Notes: generated by a model from the sequence alone, not told the origin. 64,000 nucleotides of DNA from Neodontobutis hainanensis (GCA_024349245.1 JALDNG010000001.1:3345001-3409000); one strand, 5' to 3'. Positions 33,420 to 43,765 are shown, counted from the first letter of the stretch. Translations and numbers: made by a program.

Positions 33420-33970
33420 TTCTTTAATCCGTCCATTGAGTGGTAGCACAGTGGGTACAATGAACCCCCGGCGTCCACGTCTCACTCCATACTCACCTAC
33501 AGACCCCCACCCCGCAGCCATACAAAAGAACCTGTCATCCCGGCCTGCTGTCACAAGCCTGGGAGGGAAACCCTGCGAAGAATAGCGGACCCCCGACATA
33601 CTCATCCTCCCCTTCTCCCCGCTTTCATTTGCCCTCCTCTTTGCAGGAAACATAACACAATGGCGGCGATTCACTCCCGTACTGTAGGCCGGACTCCGGT
33701 GGCGCGCAGCAAGGGGTTAATTGCAAGCGAGGTTAACAAAATAGAAGACAAAAATCAGTTGAAGAAGAGGCCAGAGAGCCAGGAGGGCCAAACCGACGTG
33801 AAGTGGTCCCGGGGCATGAGCGGTTTTGTGTGTGTAGCCATAGGGTCAGAAATGATTTGTCTTTGTGAAGGTTTAATGGAAGAGTGGGGTGAGATGAGGA
33901 CAGCTGGGGTTTGGCAACAAAAACACATCGCACACACAATTACTACAAGTAATTTCAAATAAGAGTGTAT
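33420..33970. promoter_or_regulatory. GC-raised island with a possible but unsupported exon
   Basis: A pyrimidine tract ending CTCTTTGCAGG (about 33640-33650) is followed by AACACAATGGCGGCG, with a 100-codon frame at 33660-33962. This looks like an acceptor plus start codon. However, the protein has no recognised domain, overlapping minus frames are open too (85, 68 and 78 codons), and GGTTAATTGCAAGC resembles enhancer words. I treat it as a regulatory-type island; an unannotated first coding exon is the alternative. Confidence 0.28.
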
Positions 33971-34309
33971 TATAATTAAATGGGACAACACTTAATGAAT
34001 GTAAAATGAGTCAGCAAAAATGTTTGAGGATTGGCATTTCCAACAGTTTTATAATGATTGGTTTTGAGGATGTTCCAAAACATTACCAGTAATCACCTGC
34101 TTTGATAGCCTGCCAGAAGAGGATGTTTCAAAAACAAAACAGATAAGCTTACAGCAAATCACAGTAAATTAAAATCAGTGAAACAGATGTAAGATGTAAC
34201 TTTTTTAAATTGCAATGTTAGTTTGAAAAAATCATTCCCACAACTTCCTACTGTTTTACCTTTTCTCCAATTTTCCATGACTGGAAAACTAGTCAACTAT
34301 AGCCCAAGA
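33971..34309. other. AT-rich non-coding DNA, nothing recognised
   Basis: No gene or repeat family recognised. Confidence 0.4.
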
Positions 34310-34845
34310 TACAGTTGTGCTCATAAGATACCCTGGCAGAATTTGTCATTGTTTGGCCATTTTGGAAAGATATGAATGATAACACATAAACTTTTCTTTC
34401 ACTCATAGTTAGTTGTTGGGTGAAGCCATTTATTGTAAAACAATTGTGTTTACTCTTTTTAAATCATGACAACATAAACTATCCAAATGTCCCTGATCAA
34501 AAGTTCACATACCACAGTTCTTAATACTGTGTATTGCCACATTTAACATCAATGACAGCTTGAAGTATTTTGTGGTAGTTGTAAATGAGGCCCATGACTC
34601 AGAATACAGAAACATCAGTTTCACTAGATGAAAGATGCTAGGGTCTGTCAGGAGCCCAGAAACTCGCTTCCCTTTTATGCACACACACTGGTCACAAACA
34701 AACAGATCACAGGTGAGGATGGTTACCTTTAGAGGCCATTCAAACCCGTTTGTGTAACTTGTGCATGTTATCAAGATAAAATCACCAGGGTATGTAAAAT
34801 TTATTAGGAGCATTTGAGTAGCTTATGTTGTTATGCAAATAAACA
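34310..34845 (-). mobile_element. Tc1/mariner-type transposon, internally deleted, minus orientation
   Basis: Left terminal region starts TACAGTTGTGCTCATAAG at 34310, with the TA that Tc1 elements duplicate. 34461-34514 pairs with 34786-34840 as an inverted repeat (ATCAAAAGTTCACATACC against GGTATGTAAAATTTATTAGG). Minus-strand 5' leader sequence lies at 34596-34785 and the remnant transposase frame at 34521-34595. About 1 kb of coding sequence is missing and the outer part of the right terminal repeat is not recognisable. The copy cannot encode a transposase. Confidence 0.82.
34521..34595 (-). pseudogene. Remnant Tc1 transposase frame: start fused to C-terminus
   Basis: The minus-strand ATG at 34593-34595 sits where the Tc1 transposase start is expected, directly after the leader. 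The next codons already belong to the C-terminal end: the frame reads to QAVIDVKCGNTQY and a TAA at 34521-34523, 24 codons in all. The DNA-binding and DDE catalytic domains are deleted precisely enough that the frame stays open. It is a deletion derivative, not a functional enzyme. The C-terminal likeness is from family knowledge. Confidence 0.6.
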
Positions 34846-34866
34846 TGCATCAATAAAATTCTTGTG

Positions 34867-35179
34867 AGATTTGTGAGTTCATTCATTCATTTTCTACCTC
34901 TTAGTCCTTTTAGGGGTCAAGGGTGACTGGAGCCTATCCCAGTAACTAACACCTTAGGCAGGGAACCTAGACAGTTAGTCGCAGAGATGACCTTTGGAGA
35001 CAGACAACCATTTAATCACTAGACATTTAAGATTCGCCAATTAACCTATACATCCATGTCTTTGGGAGGAAGCTGGAGTACCCGGAGAGAACAATGGTAA
35101 CAGAGGGTGGACATGCAGACTCCTCACAGAAAAGCTGGAGTTGGCCCAGAATGTTCTGGACTTCAGATTTTTGAGTTCA
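34867..35179 (-). mobile_element. SINE-like retroposon with 15-bp target-site duplication
   Basis: The insert 34882-35164 carries TTCATTTTCTACCTCTTAG, GGAGCCTATCCCAG, CGCCAATTAACCTATAC and GGGAGGAAGCTGGAGTACC, the same family as 2840-2955 but much longer. AGATTTGTGAGTTCA (34867-34881) and AGATTTTTGAGTTCA (35165-35179) form the target duplication with one change. It lies beside the truncated right end of the Tc1 element. The tRNA-like head is not recognisable, so it is probably 5'-truncated. Confidence 0.8.
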
Positions 35180-36652
35180 CAGACCCCACACACTGGGGGA
35201 AGACCCAAAGGTGGTTCACGATAAATTTGGGTCGCCATTGAACTAATAGCAGAAGCAACCTAACAACTCTAAATAATTTATACTGTAAGCATTAAATAGT
35301 TTTTGACATTAAACGTTTGGGTCACAACTAATTTGGCATTTTGAAATAAAGGTCCAAACAACAAAAGATTGGGAAACACTGGTCTAGAGTACCTGCCCTT
35401 TGCAAACACTTTCTTTGGAAGCATTTGCAAAGGGGGTACTGTGAGCCAGGTTACCAATAAATTGAAAATCAATAGTTGTTAGATGAATGACATAGGATTC
35501 AGGTTAATAATGTTTCCACAATTTAAAAATAAGCCACTCACAGTTCACCCCTTCATTGTCTTCCATTAAAGATGCCGAAGCTTCTCTATCCCCAGACACT
35601 TCCTCCAGCTATTCCAGAAAAATATCAAACCATCCCCAAGCCCAGCCATGAGAGACAGTTTCCCATAATGCGTAAGAATTTTTAAAAGGAATGGTTTCAC
35701 AGAAGAGAGTGTGAAAGATAATGTACATGATGGCTTTTGCAGATATTTTATATAAAATTGATTAAATATTTTTGAGCAAACTTACAGTATTTCAGGTTTA
35801 AGTAAAATTATTGTATATAAAATTATTGTGCATACTTACTACTGCAATGCACTGCCTATCGTTGCTTATAAACCCATGCTTCTTATCACTTTCTAAACAA
35901 TCCTAAGTCAAACGTCTGCCTGAAAACTTTGCAAAGCCACTTTTTTTTTCAATTCCAGATGGCTGCTTTACACAACCGCAGTGTGAACACGCGTAGTAAT
36001 ACACAGTTCATTAGCACTTCTGCCTTATTTGTGTCTCATTAAATCAGTCGTATACTGTACAAGATGCTACAGTGTTAACGCATAATGCGGTGCTATTGAT
36101 ATGGTACTGCCAGAGCTGTCTGAATACATTTTAGTGAGCGTACTATAGCTCAGTCTTTATTGTTCTAGGTGATAAATATATGCCGTCCTTTTTCATGCCT
36201 CTAACACATTTTGAATCACTGTACTGTGCTTCACTGCATCATACATTTGTCTTTGGTTTAACAAGATCAGTTTAGATGTCACTAAACAAAGACTAAAACA
36301 CTAAATGGCAGATGTAGTTCTAAACTATCAGTGATTTTCACAAGAAGATAAGAGCCAGAGGATTTATGTGTCTAGCTTGACTTTAGTCAAGTCTACCTAG
36401 CTAAACCTTTGAGAGAGCTTTTATCAGGTCTCATATTGACTATTGCAATGCACCTATATAACCAAGTCTTCTCTGCAAACCTTCTGTTTGTTGAACAAAA
36501 TATTTAGTGTTCATGTTAAAATGTTGTGTTATGAGCTATTTGTGCCCCACAATGACTACAATTGCTACTACCTGCATTTTCACAAGTTCTTTAAAAAAGT
36601 CTGTGGAACTGTAGCGAGTTTCAGATAATTCCAATTCCAGACTAATAGATTC
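35180..36652. other. AT-rich non-coding DNA with possible LINE trace and a short palindrome
   Basis: An imperfect palindrome (CCCTTTGCAAA and TTTGCAAAGGG with flanking AGTACC/GGTACT) lies at about 35388-35441. At about 36424-36456 the plus frame reads FIRSHIDYCNAP, resembling the LINE reverse-transcriptase word SRLDYCN, but nothing adjacent supports it. No gene recognised. Confidence 0.35.
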
Positions 36653-36656
36653 AAAA

Positions 36657-37374
36657 CTCTGTCTCCTTCACCAAACACTGACCTCCGTGAGTCTGGACCT
36701 GGTCTAAGACCGGACTAACTCTGTCTCCTTCACCAAACACTGACCTCCGTGAGTCTGGACCTGGTCTAAGACCGGACTAACTCTGTCTCCTTCACCAAAC
36801 ACTGACCTCCGTGAGTCTGGACCTGGTCTAAGACCGGACTAACTCTGTCTCCTTCACCAAACACTGACCTCCGTGAGTCTGGACCTGGTCTAAGACTGGA
36901 CTAACTCTGTCTCCTTCACCAAACACTGACCTCGGTGAGTCTGGACCTGGTCTAAGACCGGACTAACTCTGTCTCCTTCACCAAACACTGACCTCGGTGA
37001 GTCTGGACCTGGTCTAAGACCGGACTAACTCTGTCTCCTTCACCAAACACTGACCTCGGTGAGTCTGGACCTGGTCTAAGACCGGACTAACTCTGTCTCC
37101 TTCACCAAACACTGACCTCCGTGAGTCTGGACCTGGTCTAAGACCGGACTAACTCTGTCTCCTTCACCAAACACTGACCTCCGTGAGTCTGGACCTGGTC
37201 TAAGACCGGACTAACTCTGTCTCCTTCACCAAACACTTACCTCCGTGAGTCTGGACCTGGTCTAAGACCGGACTAACTCTGTCTCCTTCACCAAACACTT
37301 ACCTCCGTGAGTCTGGACCTGGTCTAAGACCGGACTAACTCTGTCTCCTTCACCAAACACTTACCTCCGTGAGA
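36657..37374. repeat. Minisatellite, 62-bp unit, 11.6 copies
   Basis: Units start at 36657, 36719, 36781 and every 62 bp to 37339; the twelfth is cut at 37374. Each contains CTCCTTCACCAAACACT, a GTGAGTCTGGACC word and the near-palindrome GGTCTAAGACC. Copies are almost identical. Copies 1-4 and 8-9 carry GACCTCC, copies 5-7 GACCTCG, copies 10-12 TACCTCC, and copy 4 alone has AAGACTGG. Neighbouring copies share variants, the pattern of local duplication. No long frame runs through it. A related degenerate monomer lies at 50884. Confidence 0.97.
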
Positions 37375-37417
37375 TAAAATAGGAAAACTTTTAAAAGCCC
37401 AATGGGGAAATTACATT

Positions 37418-37755
37418 AATGGTTTGGATTTAAATAGCGCCTTTCTCCCAAGGGACCCAAAGCGCTTTACAGGTCGTCCATTATTCATTCATACACAGTC
37501 ACACTGGTGATGGTAAGCTACAACTGTAGCCACAGCTGCCCTGGAGCAGACTGACAGAGCAGCCATTCTGCGCCTACGGACTCTCCGACCAACACATACA
37601 TTCACTGAACATTCTTACACATTCATACAAGGCAAGGTGGGTTAAGTGTCTTGCCCAAGGACACAACGACAGTATTTTGTGGGGAGAGCGGGAATCGAAC
37701 CCACCACCTTCCGGTTGAAGGACGACCGCTCTACCACTGAGCCACTGCCGCCACA
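37418..37755 (-). mobile_element. Near-complete tRNA-derived SINE, minus strand
   Basis: Read on the minus strand: head GGCGGCAGTGGCTCAGTGG from 37753, A box GGCTCAGTGGTAGAGCGG (37727-37744), B box GGTGGGTTCGATTCCC (37690-37705), body TTGGGCAAGACACTTAACC (about 37640-37658), then a long CTGTGGCTACAGTTG region and the 3' end AAAGCGCTTTGGGTCC and GGCGCTATTTAAATCC. About 335 bp, the best-preserved SINE in the window. The Pol III promoter boxes look intact. It begins 44 bp from the end of the minisatellite. Confidence 0.88.
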
Positions 37756-38259
37756 TTGTTGCCACAGCAGAAGTACAGAAAGAGCAGCAAAAGTATCACA
37801 AATAAAATAAATAAAAACTATATTGGGACAAGATAAACTAAAATAGAGTATACATATGCACAGTATGTGGATATTAATAAATAGTTGTGGACTTTAACTG
37901 CACTTTAAATGTTTCCTTGTATCTATTACAGTATCATAGACTGGTTCTGGTTTTGATTCATTATCATGGTCTTGACTCGGTCCTGATAGCTAAAAGTCTT
38001 GGTCTCAAAACGCTTTATTTGCTTTAAGAAGACTGAGACTGAGTTGCAGAAAACAATAATTTATAAAAAAACAGTACAGTATGTATGTAAATACACTAGT
38101 TGTTTTCAATTGGTGCAACACAAAATTTATCTTATTAGAAAGTAGCTACTGTAGATTATAAAGGGGTTAGAATATAATGTGATCATTCCTGCATCTAGCT
38201 CATAAAGATAGTCTAATGTGAACTCAGTGTTTTCATGAATCCATCTGCCATCCTAAATA
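37756..38259. other. AT-rich DNA with a decayed dispersed repeat
   Basis: Words at 37938-38015 (ACTGGTTCTGG, CATGGTCTTGACTCGGTCC, AAAGTCTTGGTCTC) resemble those at 50672-50750 (GCCGGTCTTGAG, CATGGTCTCCATTCCC, AGTTTTGGTCTTG), a common fish GGTCTTGACTCGG-type repeat. No gene. Confidence 0.45.
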
Positions 38260-38620
38260 TTGTCCGTCTTCACTCTGGTGCCATAAAGCGGTGGGTTATT
38301 AGTGAGCTCTGGAGCCGTCAATCACTCTCCCCACAATCACATTTTTTGAAAAAGGATGTAACATTTAGCTGTTAATACCAGCTGCTGGAGTGTTCGTCTT
38401 CAGATGATTTAATTGCCCGGCAATTTTCTCCTGTCAAAAAAGCAATGTGCACCTCAGATGAAAACGAGCGATCGCAAGTGGGAGAGTTAATTAGCGACCT
38501 CGTTAGGGACCTGGAAGTGTCTGCCGGGGCCTGGGTGTGTGTTTCTATCAGAGGCGTCGTCGTGTGTGACTGGGGAATGGAGAAGAGTGTCACGAGGGTT
38601 TAATACTCTGCTGTAGGTAC
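38260..38620. promoter_or_regulatory. Candidate conserved non-coding island
   Basis: Repeat-free patch with ACCAGCTGCTGG (E-box), GATGATTTAATTGCCCGG, AACGAGCGATCGC, GAGTTAATTAGCGACC and TCAGAGGCGTCGTCG. Overlapping minus frames (72 and 73 codons) without domains. Inferred. Confidence 0.37.
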
Positions 38621-39392
38621 TGTATATACACGGTATATATATGACAGGCTGAAGACTGACGGGGCACATACAGGAAGCTGATTGGTCTATTTTTTGCTGA
38701 TGCATTGTGGGTAGATGTTGATGTTACAAAGAAATCAGACTACTTTATAGAAAAATCAAGAATCAAGAAATTAAGAAGACTGGGATCATAAGACTGGGGT
38801 CAACTGTGCCAAACCAGTTTATAAAAGAAAATGTATTTATTTATTTTTAGGTCTGTGCATCCATGTTAATAGTCCTTTACTGTAACATATTGGGAATAGA
38901 TGCAGTTAGCTTCAGCTATATCACATTTAAGGGAGAAGTACAGATCTTTTTCTTTGTAGTTCAATTGTATCAATTCATCAATTGGCTCAATTTTATTTTA
39001 TGTCTCAAACAAACATTCTCAAGTAACAAAGCCAGAAGGGGTTCTGGTAGACGGCATTTACTGTGGGGAATGTGTTGTCTCTTAATATTAAATTTATTTT
39101 TTTGTCTTGCATATTTTAAAGTTGAACTGCAGAAAGACAAAAATCTGACTGGAGTAGGGCCTGTAACGACATGTCATTAATATACTGTACTACTACTATT
39201 ACTATAAACAGTTGAAACATCAAATACACAGTTTAAAACATGATTAAACTCCTTAGGAAACAGAGTAGAGAGAAAAATAGAGCCATACAAAATGTAAAAA
39301 GACGTAATCTGTGTTTTTAAAACCACATTTAGGCCATACGTCCAAACTATTATTGAACGTGCTTTCACTCTACAAACACACGGTTCAGTTTG
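38621..39392. other. AT-rich non-coding DNA
   Basis: A 105-codon plus frame (38863-39180) is rich in F, L, I and C, as typical of AT-rich DNA. No domain recognised. Confidence 0.4.
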
Positions 39393-39490
39393 ACCAAGAC
39401 CACCTCTTTTGAGCCATGGTCCGCTGGAGCTTTGACACCTGACAATTTGTTTTGGACCAAATGAGAAAGTCCTAAAAGTCTGGACCACAC
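39393..39490 (-). repeat. Fragment of a dispersed repeat (copy 2 of 2)
   Basis: The reverse complement contains CAGGTGTCAAAGCTCC and AGCGGACCATGGCTC, matching 15540-15575. ACCAAGACC and TGGACCAAATG words at the edges suggest a short GGACCAAA-type inverted-repeat element, but ends are unclear. Confidence 0.55.
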
Positions 39491-40544
39491 AGCGCAGATG
39501 TGAAAGCCTCCAAGATACTGTTGAATTAGATTCTTATACATTATCCTTTATAGAGCATTTATTAGATTGACCACCTATCTTTAAATTATAGGCGCACTGT
39601 AGACTGTGGAAACAGTTAATTTGAGTTTAAGAATAATTATATGGGTTGTGTATAGACAAAAATAACATCAGAAGATGGGGTCATTCTACAACATTGTGTA
39701 AAAAACTGGAAGAAAATTCACAAATACAAACAAGACTTGAAAAAGCTTTGTCAGATCACAATGCAGATTTAAGATAATTTGAAGATAATTCTATGGAGTA
39801 AGTTGAATGTTGAGTTCTTGGGAGTCTGAATTGCTGAGGCATGGCTTTGTTACTGATTAAATTAGGCCTGAGAATGGTGCAACACTGCAGAAGTGTCACC
39901 AACGTCTTCTGAAGTTGGGCGTTTGGCCGACGAGCCCTCAGACGGAAGGCCGGGAGCGATGTGTTAATTTGTTAAGACTGGGCCCTGAATTATTAAAGAC
40001 ATATGAGTGTAAATAATTCACAGATCAACACACGACATGACAGGCCATTCATCAGACTGACGCCTTGTGTTTATGGAGATTTAAGATTATTTTTTGCTGT
40101 TTATTCATCATCACACAGCATACAACAAAATCAGTATAAAAATATATAAAGCAAGGAAAGGGATAAGGCAGATGATGATAAAGCTCATCAATAGTAGATT
40201 GGTGTAATAAAATATTTTGCTGAGCCTGTAAACTGAGTGCTAACCTCTGAACTGTTGCTATCCTTTCTTGCACTGAGTGGTTGTTAGTGGAATTAGCATG
40301 TTTGGTGAAAAAAAGGCTGCTAAGATTGTATTCTTTGAAAACAACCACAGTTTCTTGGCAAATAAGATGTATGACCTTTGATCAGACTAACTGTTCACTG
40401 TTTATTAAAAACTCACTGTCAACTTTTCTTTTCTTTGGTCTGTTCTTTGTTAAGGCAGAGCGCAATACAATGGCAATTGTGAAGAATTTACCTGTGTGAA
40501 GAGACGATAGACTCAGCTTTGGCAAAGATTGTCTTTTTGCTGCT
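39491..40544. other. Non-coding DNA, one small island
   Basis: Mostly AT-rich. A less AT-rich patch at 39830-40030 (GAAGTTGGGCG, GGCCGACGAGCCC, GGCCGGGAGCGATG, TTAATTTGTTAAG) could be regulatory. Opposing frames at 40052-40348 and 40281-40499 have no domain. Confidence 0.35.
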
Positions 40545-40618
40545 TATTTATTTCTGTAAAGCCCTTTGAGACAATTGCTGTCATTAAGCGATAAAATTTT
40601 ATAATTTTATTCAATTTT
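40545..40618 (+). repeat. Probable retroposon 3' tail
   Basis: AAAGCCCTTTGAGACAATTG, AAGCGATAAAATTTTATAA and TTTATTCAATTTTTT resemble the fish retroposon tail AAGCGCTTTGAG...GCTATATAAATAAAATTGAATTG. No upstream coding part or head is recognised. Confidence 0.45.
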
Positions 40619-40969
40619 TTAATCATTGTTTAAAAATACAAAGCCTTGCGTGGACAAAGGGATTTAAACATTTGAGATTTCAATTGTACATTGACTTTTT
40701 CAAGACATAAATTTTCAAAAATCGTTTCAGCTCTTTTCACCGTTGACCCCTTTTAATAAAAAGCTTAAGAAGCTTGCTGTAAAAGTCTGCATGTTAATGT
40801 GTGTTTTACAAAAATAGAGCTGACTTTTGTGCAACTGTATTTATAAAATAATAATATAATAAGGTATTTAATGCCCTGCTTGTAGTCTAGATGCACTTGA
40901 AGATTTTAAATATATATTTTTTTGTATATGATGGTTCATGAAGCTCCTAAATTTAGCATTGTTCCTATC
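40619..40969. other. AT-rich non-coding DNA
   Basis: Nothing recognised. Confidence 0.4.
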
Positions 40970-41430
40970 TGGACTTTAAGATGCATTTCTGCACCGGTGT
41001 GCCGTCATTAAAACCAGCGCACACATTACTGAGAGGAAAGCCCGAGCTTGGGCAGAACAGTCCGTTTGTGAAATTATCTGAATCAAAGTGCTTCATCATC
41101 GCCTGCTTTGAATTTCCATCCCTCGCTTCCCCCCTTTTTTCTCTTTTCCTTGTTTTTTAAACCGTGTCTCCTCAATGGCAAAGCGAGTATGGTGACAAAT
41201 TGCCATAAACGGGCGGAGAGCATGCAAATGCAGCGTGGAGACAAATGTCCAACCTTGTGTTTAGTCGGAAGCTAAGGTCATCCACCCTCCCATCTATCAC
41301 TGTTCTAATCAGCTCCACGCAGCCCCATGCATAGCTTCGTACCTGCTGCCCGGAGAACACGCAGAGAGCCGGGGAGGGGGCACCGAAAAAGCAAACTGAT
41401 AAAAGATTCAACAAGTAAACATTCATATTA
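40970..41430. promoter_or_regulatory. Candidate conserved non-coding island with POU octamer
   Basis: Repeat-free patch with GTCATTAAAACCAGCGC, GCGAGTATGGTGACAAATTG, CATAAACGGGCGG, the octamer ATGCAAAT (41222-41229), and TCTAATCAGCTCCACGC. The 84-codon minus frame 41172-41426 has no domain. Inferred. Confidence 0.35.
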
Positions 41431-42039
41431 CTCAGAAGGAGCTTGAGGTTTGCTGCAAGTGCTTTGCTTCTTCCATTTTTCTAGATGTTTCTGGCTTGTC
41501 TTTTTGTGTTTCTAGGGGCCACACATTTTCTTTAAAATGTTTGAGATTTGTTTTTTTTTTTTATCAACACATTCCAAAGTCAGAATATGTATTGGCATTA
41601 ACAAGCAGAATTCTGTATTTCCAATTTACGCATTACTGCTTTGTGTAATTAAAATACGCATCCAACAAGTCTTGCATCTTTTCTGAGCCATTATATATTA
41701 AAAATTCACCACAAACCTCAAAGTCTATTACTTGCTTACACAATGTAAGACTAAGTTTAGTGCAGTATAAACAAACTCTGGCACAGTTTAATGTTGGTTT
41801 CAAGTGGATACGTGCAAATGCTGTCATGTAAACTTTAGCGTAGACTAAATGTATCTAGAGATACCTTGAAAAGTTCTGTCTCAATCTGAAGTAAATCTTA
41901 ATCCTCCCACATTACAGTCATACATTTTTGGCCCCATTTCTAATGTGTAATATTGTAACATTATGTTTCTCACATTCTCTTCATCTCCCATACATTCATA
42001 TCAACTTCCTGCTGTGACATTCTTCCTTATTGTCATCAT
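41431..42039. other. AT-rich non-coding DNA, nothing recognised
   Basis: T run at about 41552-41562. No gene or repeat family recognised. Confidence 0.4.
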
Positions 42040-42330
42040 CGTGCTGCTGATGAGTGCCACGTTTGCCCCCGTCAAGCGATCCAGAGATAGTTGAATTAGA
42101 GCCGTGCTCCGTGCAATTAAAATCGTATTATTGCTGGAGTGTGACCCGGCCTAATTGAATTGCCGTACATGCTCAAAAAATGATTAATAGATGCCGACTG
42201 TAAATAGCCGGCGCCGCCGATAACGCACGGTTAGTTGAGTGCATTATTTCTCGTTAAAATAAACATCGGGGAAGACATTTGACTCGGCGTGGTGGAATCT
42301 GTGAAATGTGAGCGAAGGTGGTAATAAGTC
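42040..42330. promoter_or_regulatory. Strong-looking candidate conserved non-coding element
   Basis: About 290 bp with dense homeodomain-like words (GAATTAGAGC, GTGCAATTAAAATC, GCCTAATTGAATTGCC, ATGATTAATAG, GGTTAGTTGAG) interleaved with CpG words (GATCCAGAG, AGCCGGCGCCGCCG, AACGCACGG, GACTCGGCGTGG). CpG is normally depleted in such DNA, so persistent CpGs suggest an unmethylated or selected segment. No frame, no repeat. It is one of the best enhancer candidates here, by texture only. Confidence 0.45.
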
Positions 42331-42469
42331 TGTATGAAAGATCGTGGGACACAGCATTGTCTCGAGGGAGGAAGTTTACTCAAACAGTGAAAAAGAATAC
42401 AATTAATCATGATACTTTGTGCACATGGGGTGACTTAGTGCAGGATATTTTTGATGACGTTATGTCTCT

Positions 42470-42997
42470 AGATAGACACTTTATTCATCCAGTGTCCACT
42501 GTCCAGTAGCATTTCATGAGACACATAGACACACTCATAGACTCAATCACCAAGAGCCAGAAGTAAGAACAGCTAAAAACACTACACATTACTTAATAAT
42601 AATAATAAATAAGTTAAAAGTTACTATCACTAGTGATAAAGTACACATTAATAAGATTCATTGTACAGTCTTATAGCAGCTGTATAAATGAACTCCTGAA
42701 TCTCTCAGTCCTACAGCGCAAAGAGTGGAGCCTGTCACTATGGGTGCTACTCTGAGCCAACAGAGACTCGTGCAAAGGATGCTGGCTGTTTTTGAGTTTG
42801 GCCTGCATCATACTCCTCATTCTCCTCTCCACCAAAGCTCCAACCAACACACACTTCCTGACTAATTTGTCCAGTCGATTACTGTCTCTGACAGTCAGGC
42901 AGTTTCCCCGGCACACAACACCAAAACATATTGCACTGGTCACAACAGATTGACAACAAAGGTACAGCATATCATTACAGACATCAAAGGATTTGAG
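42470..42997 (-). pseudogene. CR1/L2/Rex1-group LINE, 3' end, 5'-truncated
   Basis: The minus strand from 42997 reads LKSFDVCNDMLY, then QSVVTSAICFGVVC, RDSNRLDKLVRKC, VERRMRSMMQAKL, HPLHESLL, SDRLHSLRC and RFRSSFIQLL with a stop at 42671-42673. This is the segment following the reverse-transcriptase domain of fish CR1/L2/Rex1-group LINEs. A roughly 200-bp 3' region ends in GAATAAAGTGTCTATC (42471-42486), typical of these elements. Catalytic reverse-transcriptase and endonuclease parts are absent. The 99-codon frame is fairly intact, so the copy is not very old. Confidence 0.78.
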
Positions 42998-43192
42998 GGT
43001 TAGGGGTAACTACCACTGCAGGAGCAAACACAATGTTTTTTTTTGCTAGTAGTTTAAGTGAAAAAAAGGCAAAGAACTTGACATATCATGTATGTTGTTT
43101 ACCATTAGCACTTGAAGCTAATGCTAAAAAACTATGTCAGTCGTGTATTTCTGCACAGCCTTAAAGCTGTGTGTCACTTTACCATTAAATAA
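42998..43192. other. AT-rich non-coding DNA
   Basis: Nothing recognised. Confidence 0.35.
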
Positions 43193-43318
43193 TGGGTGAC
43201 ACTTTATGTTACACTACACTTGATATAGTGTGTCTACCCTTGTGTAACAAACTGTAATAACATGTAATTACATAGTATACACAAAATAAAATATAGTATA
43301 GTATAGTATATATACTAC
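43193..43318. mobile_element. Palindromic miniature element, left arm only (copy 3 of 3)
   Basis: GGTGACACTTTATGTTACAC, ACTACACTTGATATAGTG, GTGTAACAAACTGTAATAAC and ATGTAATTACATAG match the left half of the copies at 17809 and 26974. The right arm is missing and is replaced by an AGTATAGTATAGT run and the start of the next repeat block. Confidence 0.6.
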
Positions 43319-43765
43319 ATGGAAACCTAAACCAGGACGACACCCATGGCTCTATTAGAACTACACCAAACGCTAAAGCTACACTTTGACATGATTAAAA
43401 TGTGTCGGCCAGGCCTTAACTCAAGACTAAACCCAGGACAAAACCTGAACTACACCAAATCAACACCGTGACCAAACAAGGACCATATCGGAACTAAATC
43501 TAGGACTAAAACAGGTTAAGACCCAAGGCATAGCCCAGGATTTAAATAGAACTAAATAACAACATCATCGGAACGGACACTGATTTAATCCCAGGACTGA
43601 ACAGACAAATAATGAAAACTAAAACAGGAATAATCCCGGAATAAAACCATGACTGAACCTTGGAGCAGACCCAGAGCTATAGCAGGACTACGCCAAACAA
43701 TATTACCTATAACTTAATGAAGACTAATCTAAGACTAAATCCAGTACTAAACCAGCACTTACCAT
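43318..43765 (+). repeat. CTAAACC-type degenerate minisatellite block
   Basis: Repeated GGACTAAAACAGG, AGACTAAACCCAGG and CTAAACCAGCAC words over about 450 bp, orientation as at 7858. No open frame of note. Confidence 0.62.

Noticed and set aside
35388..35441. Palindrome CCCTTTGCAAA / TTTGCAAAGGG as a microRNA precursor
   Set aside because: Stem is short and interrupted, loop irregular; below what would support a precursor.
36424..36456. FIRSHIDYCNAP as a LINE reverse-transcriptase trace
   Set aside because: Only one short word resembles the motif SRLDYCN; flanking translation and both neighbours give no support.
36657..37374. 62-bp array as a CRISPR-like repeat or coding tandem repeat
   Set aside because: No spacers (the units are contiguous), eukaryotic context, and 62 is not a multiple of 3, so no repeated peptide is encoded.
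39177..39488. 103-codon minus frame with similarity to a frame at 15326-15646
   Set aside because: The similarity is due to the shared non-coding repeat at 15508 and 39393, not to a protein family.
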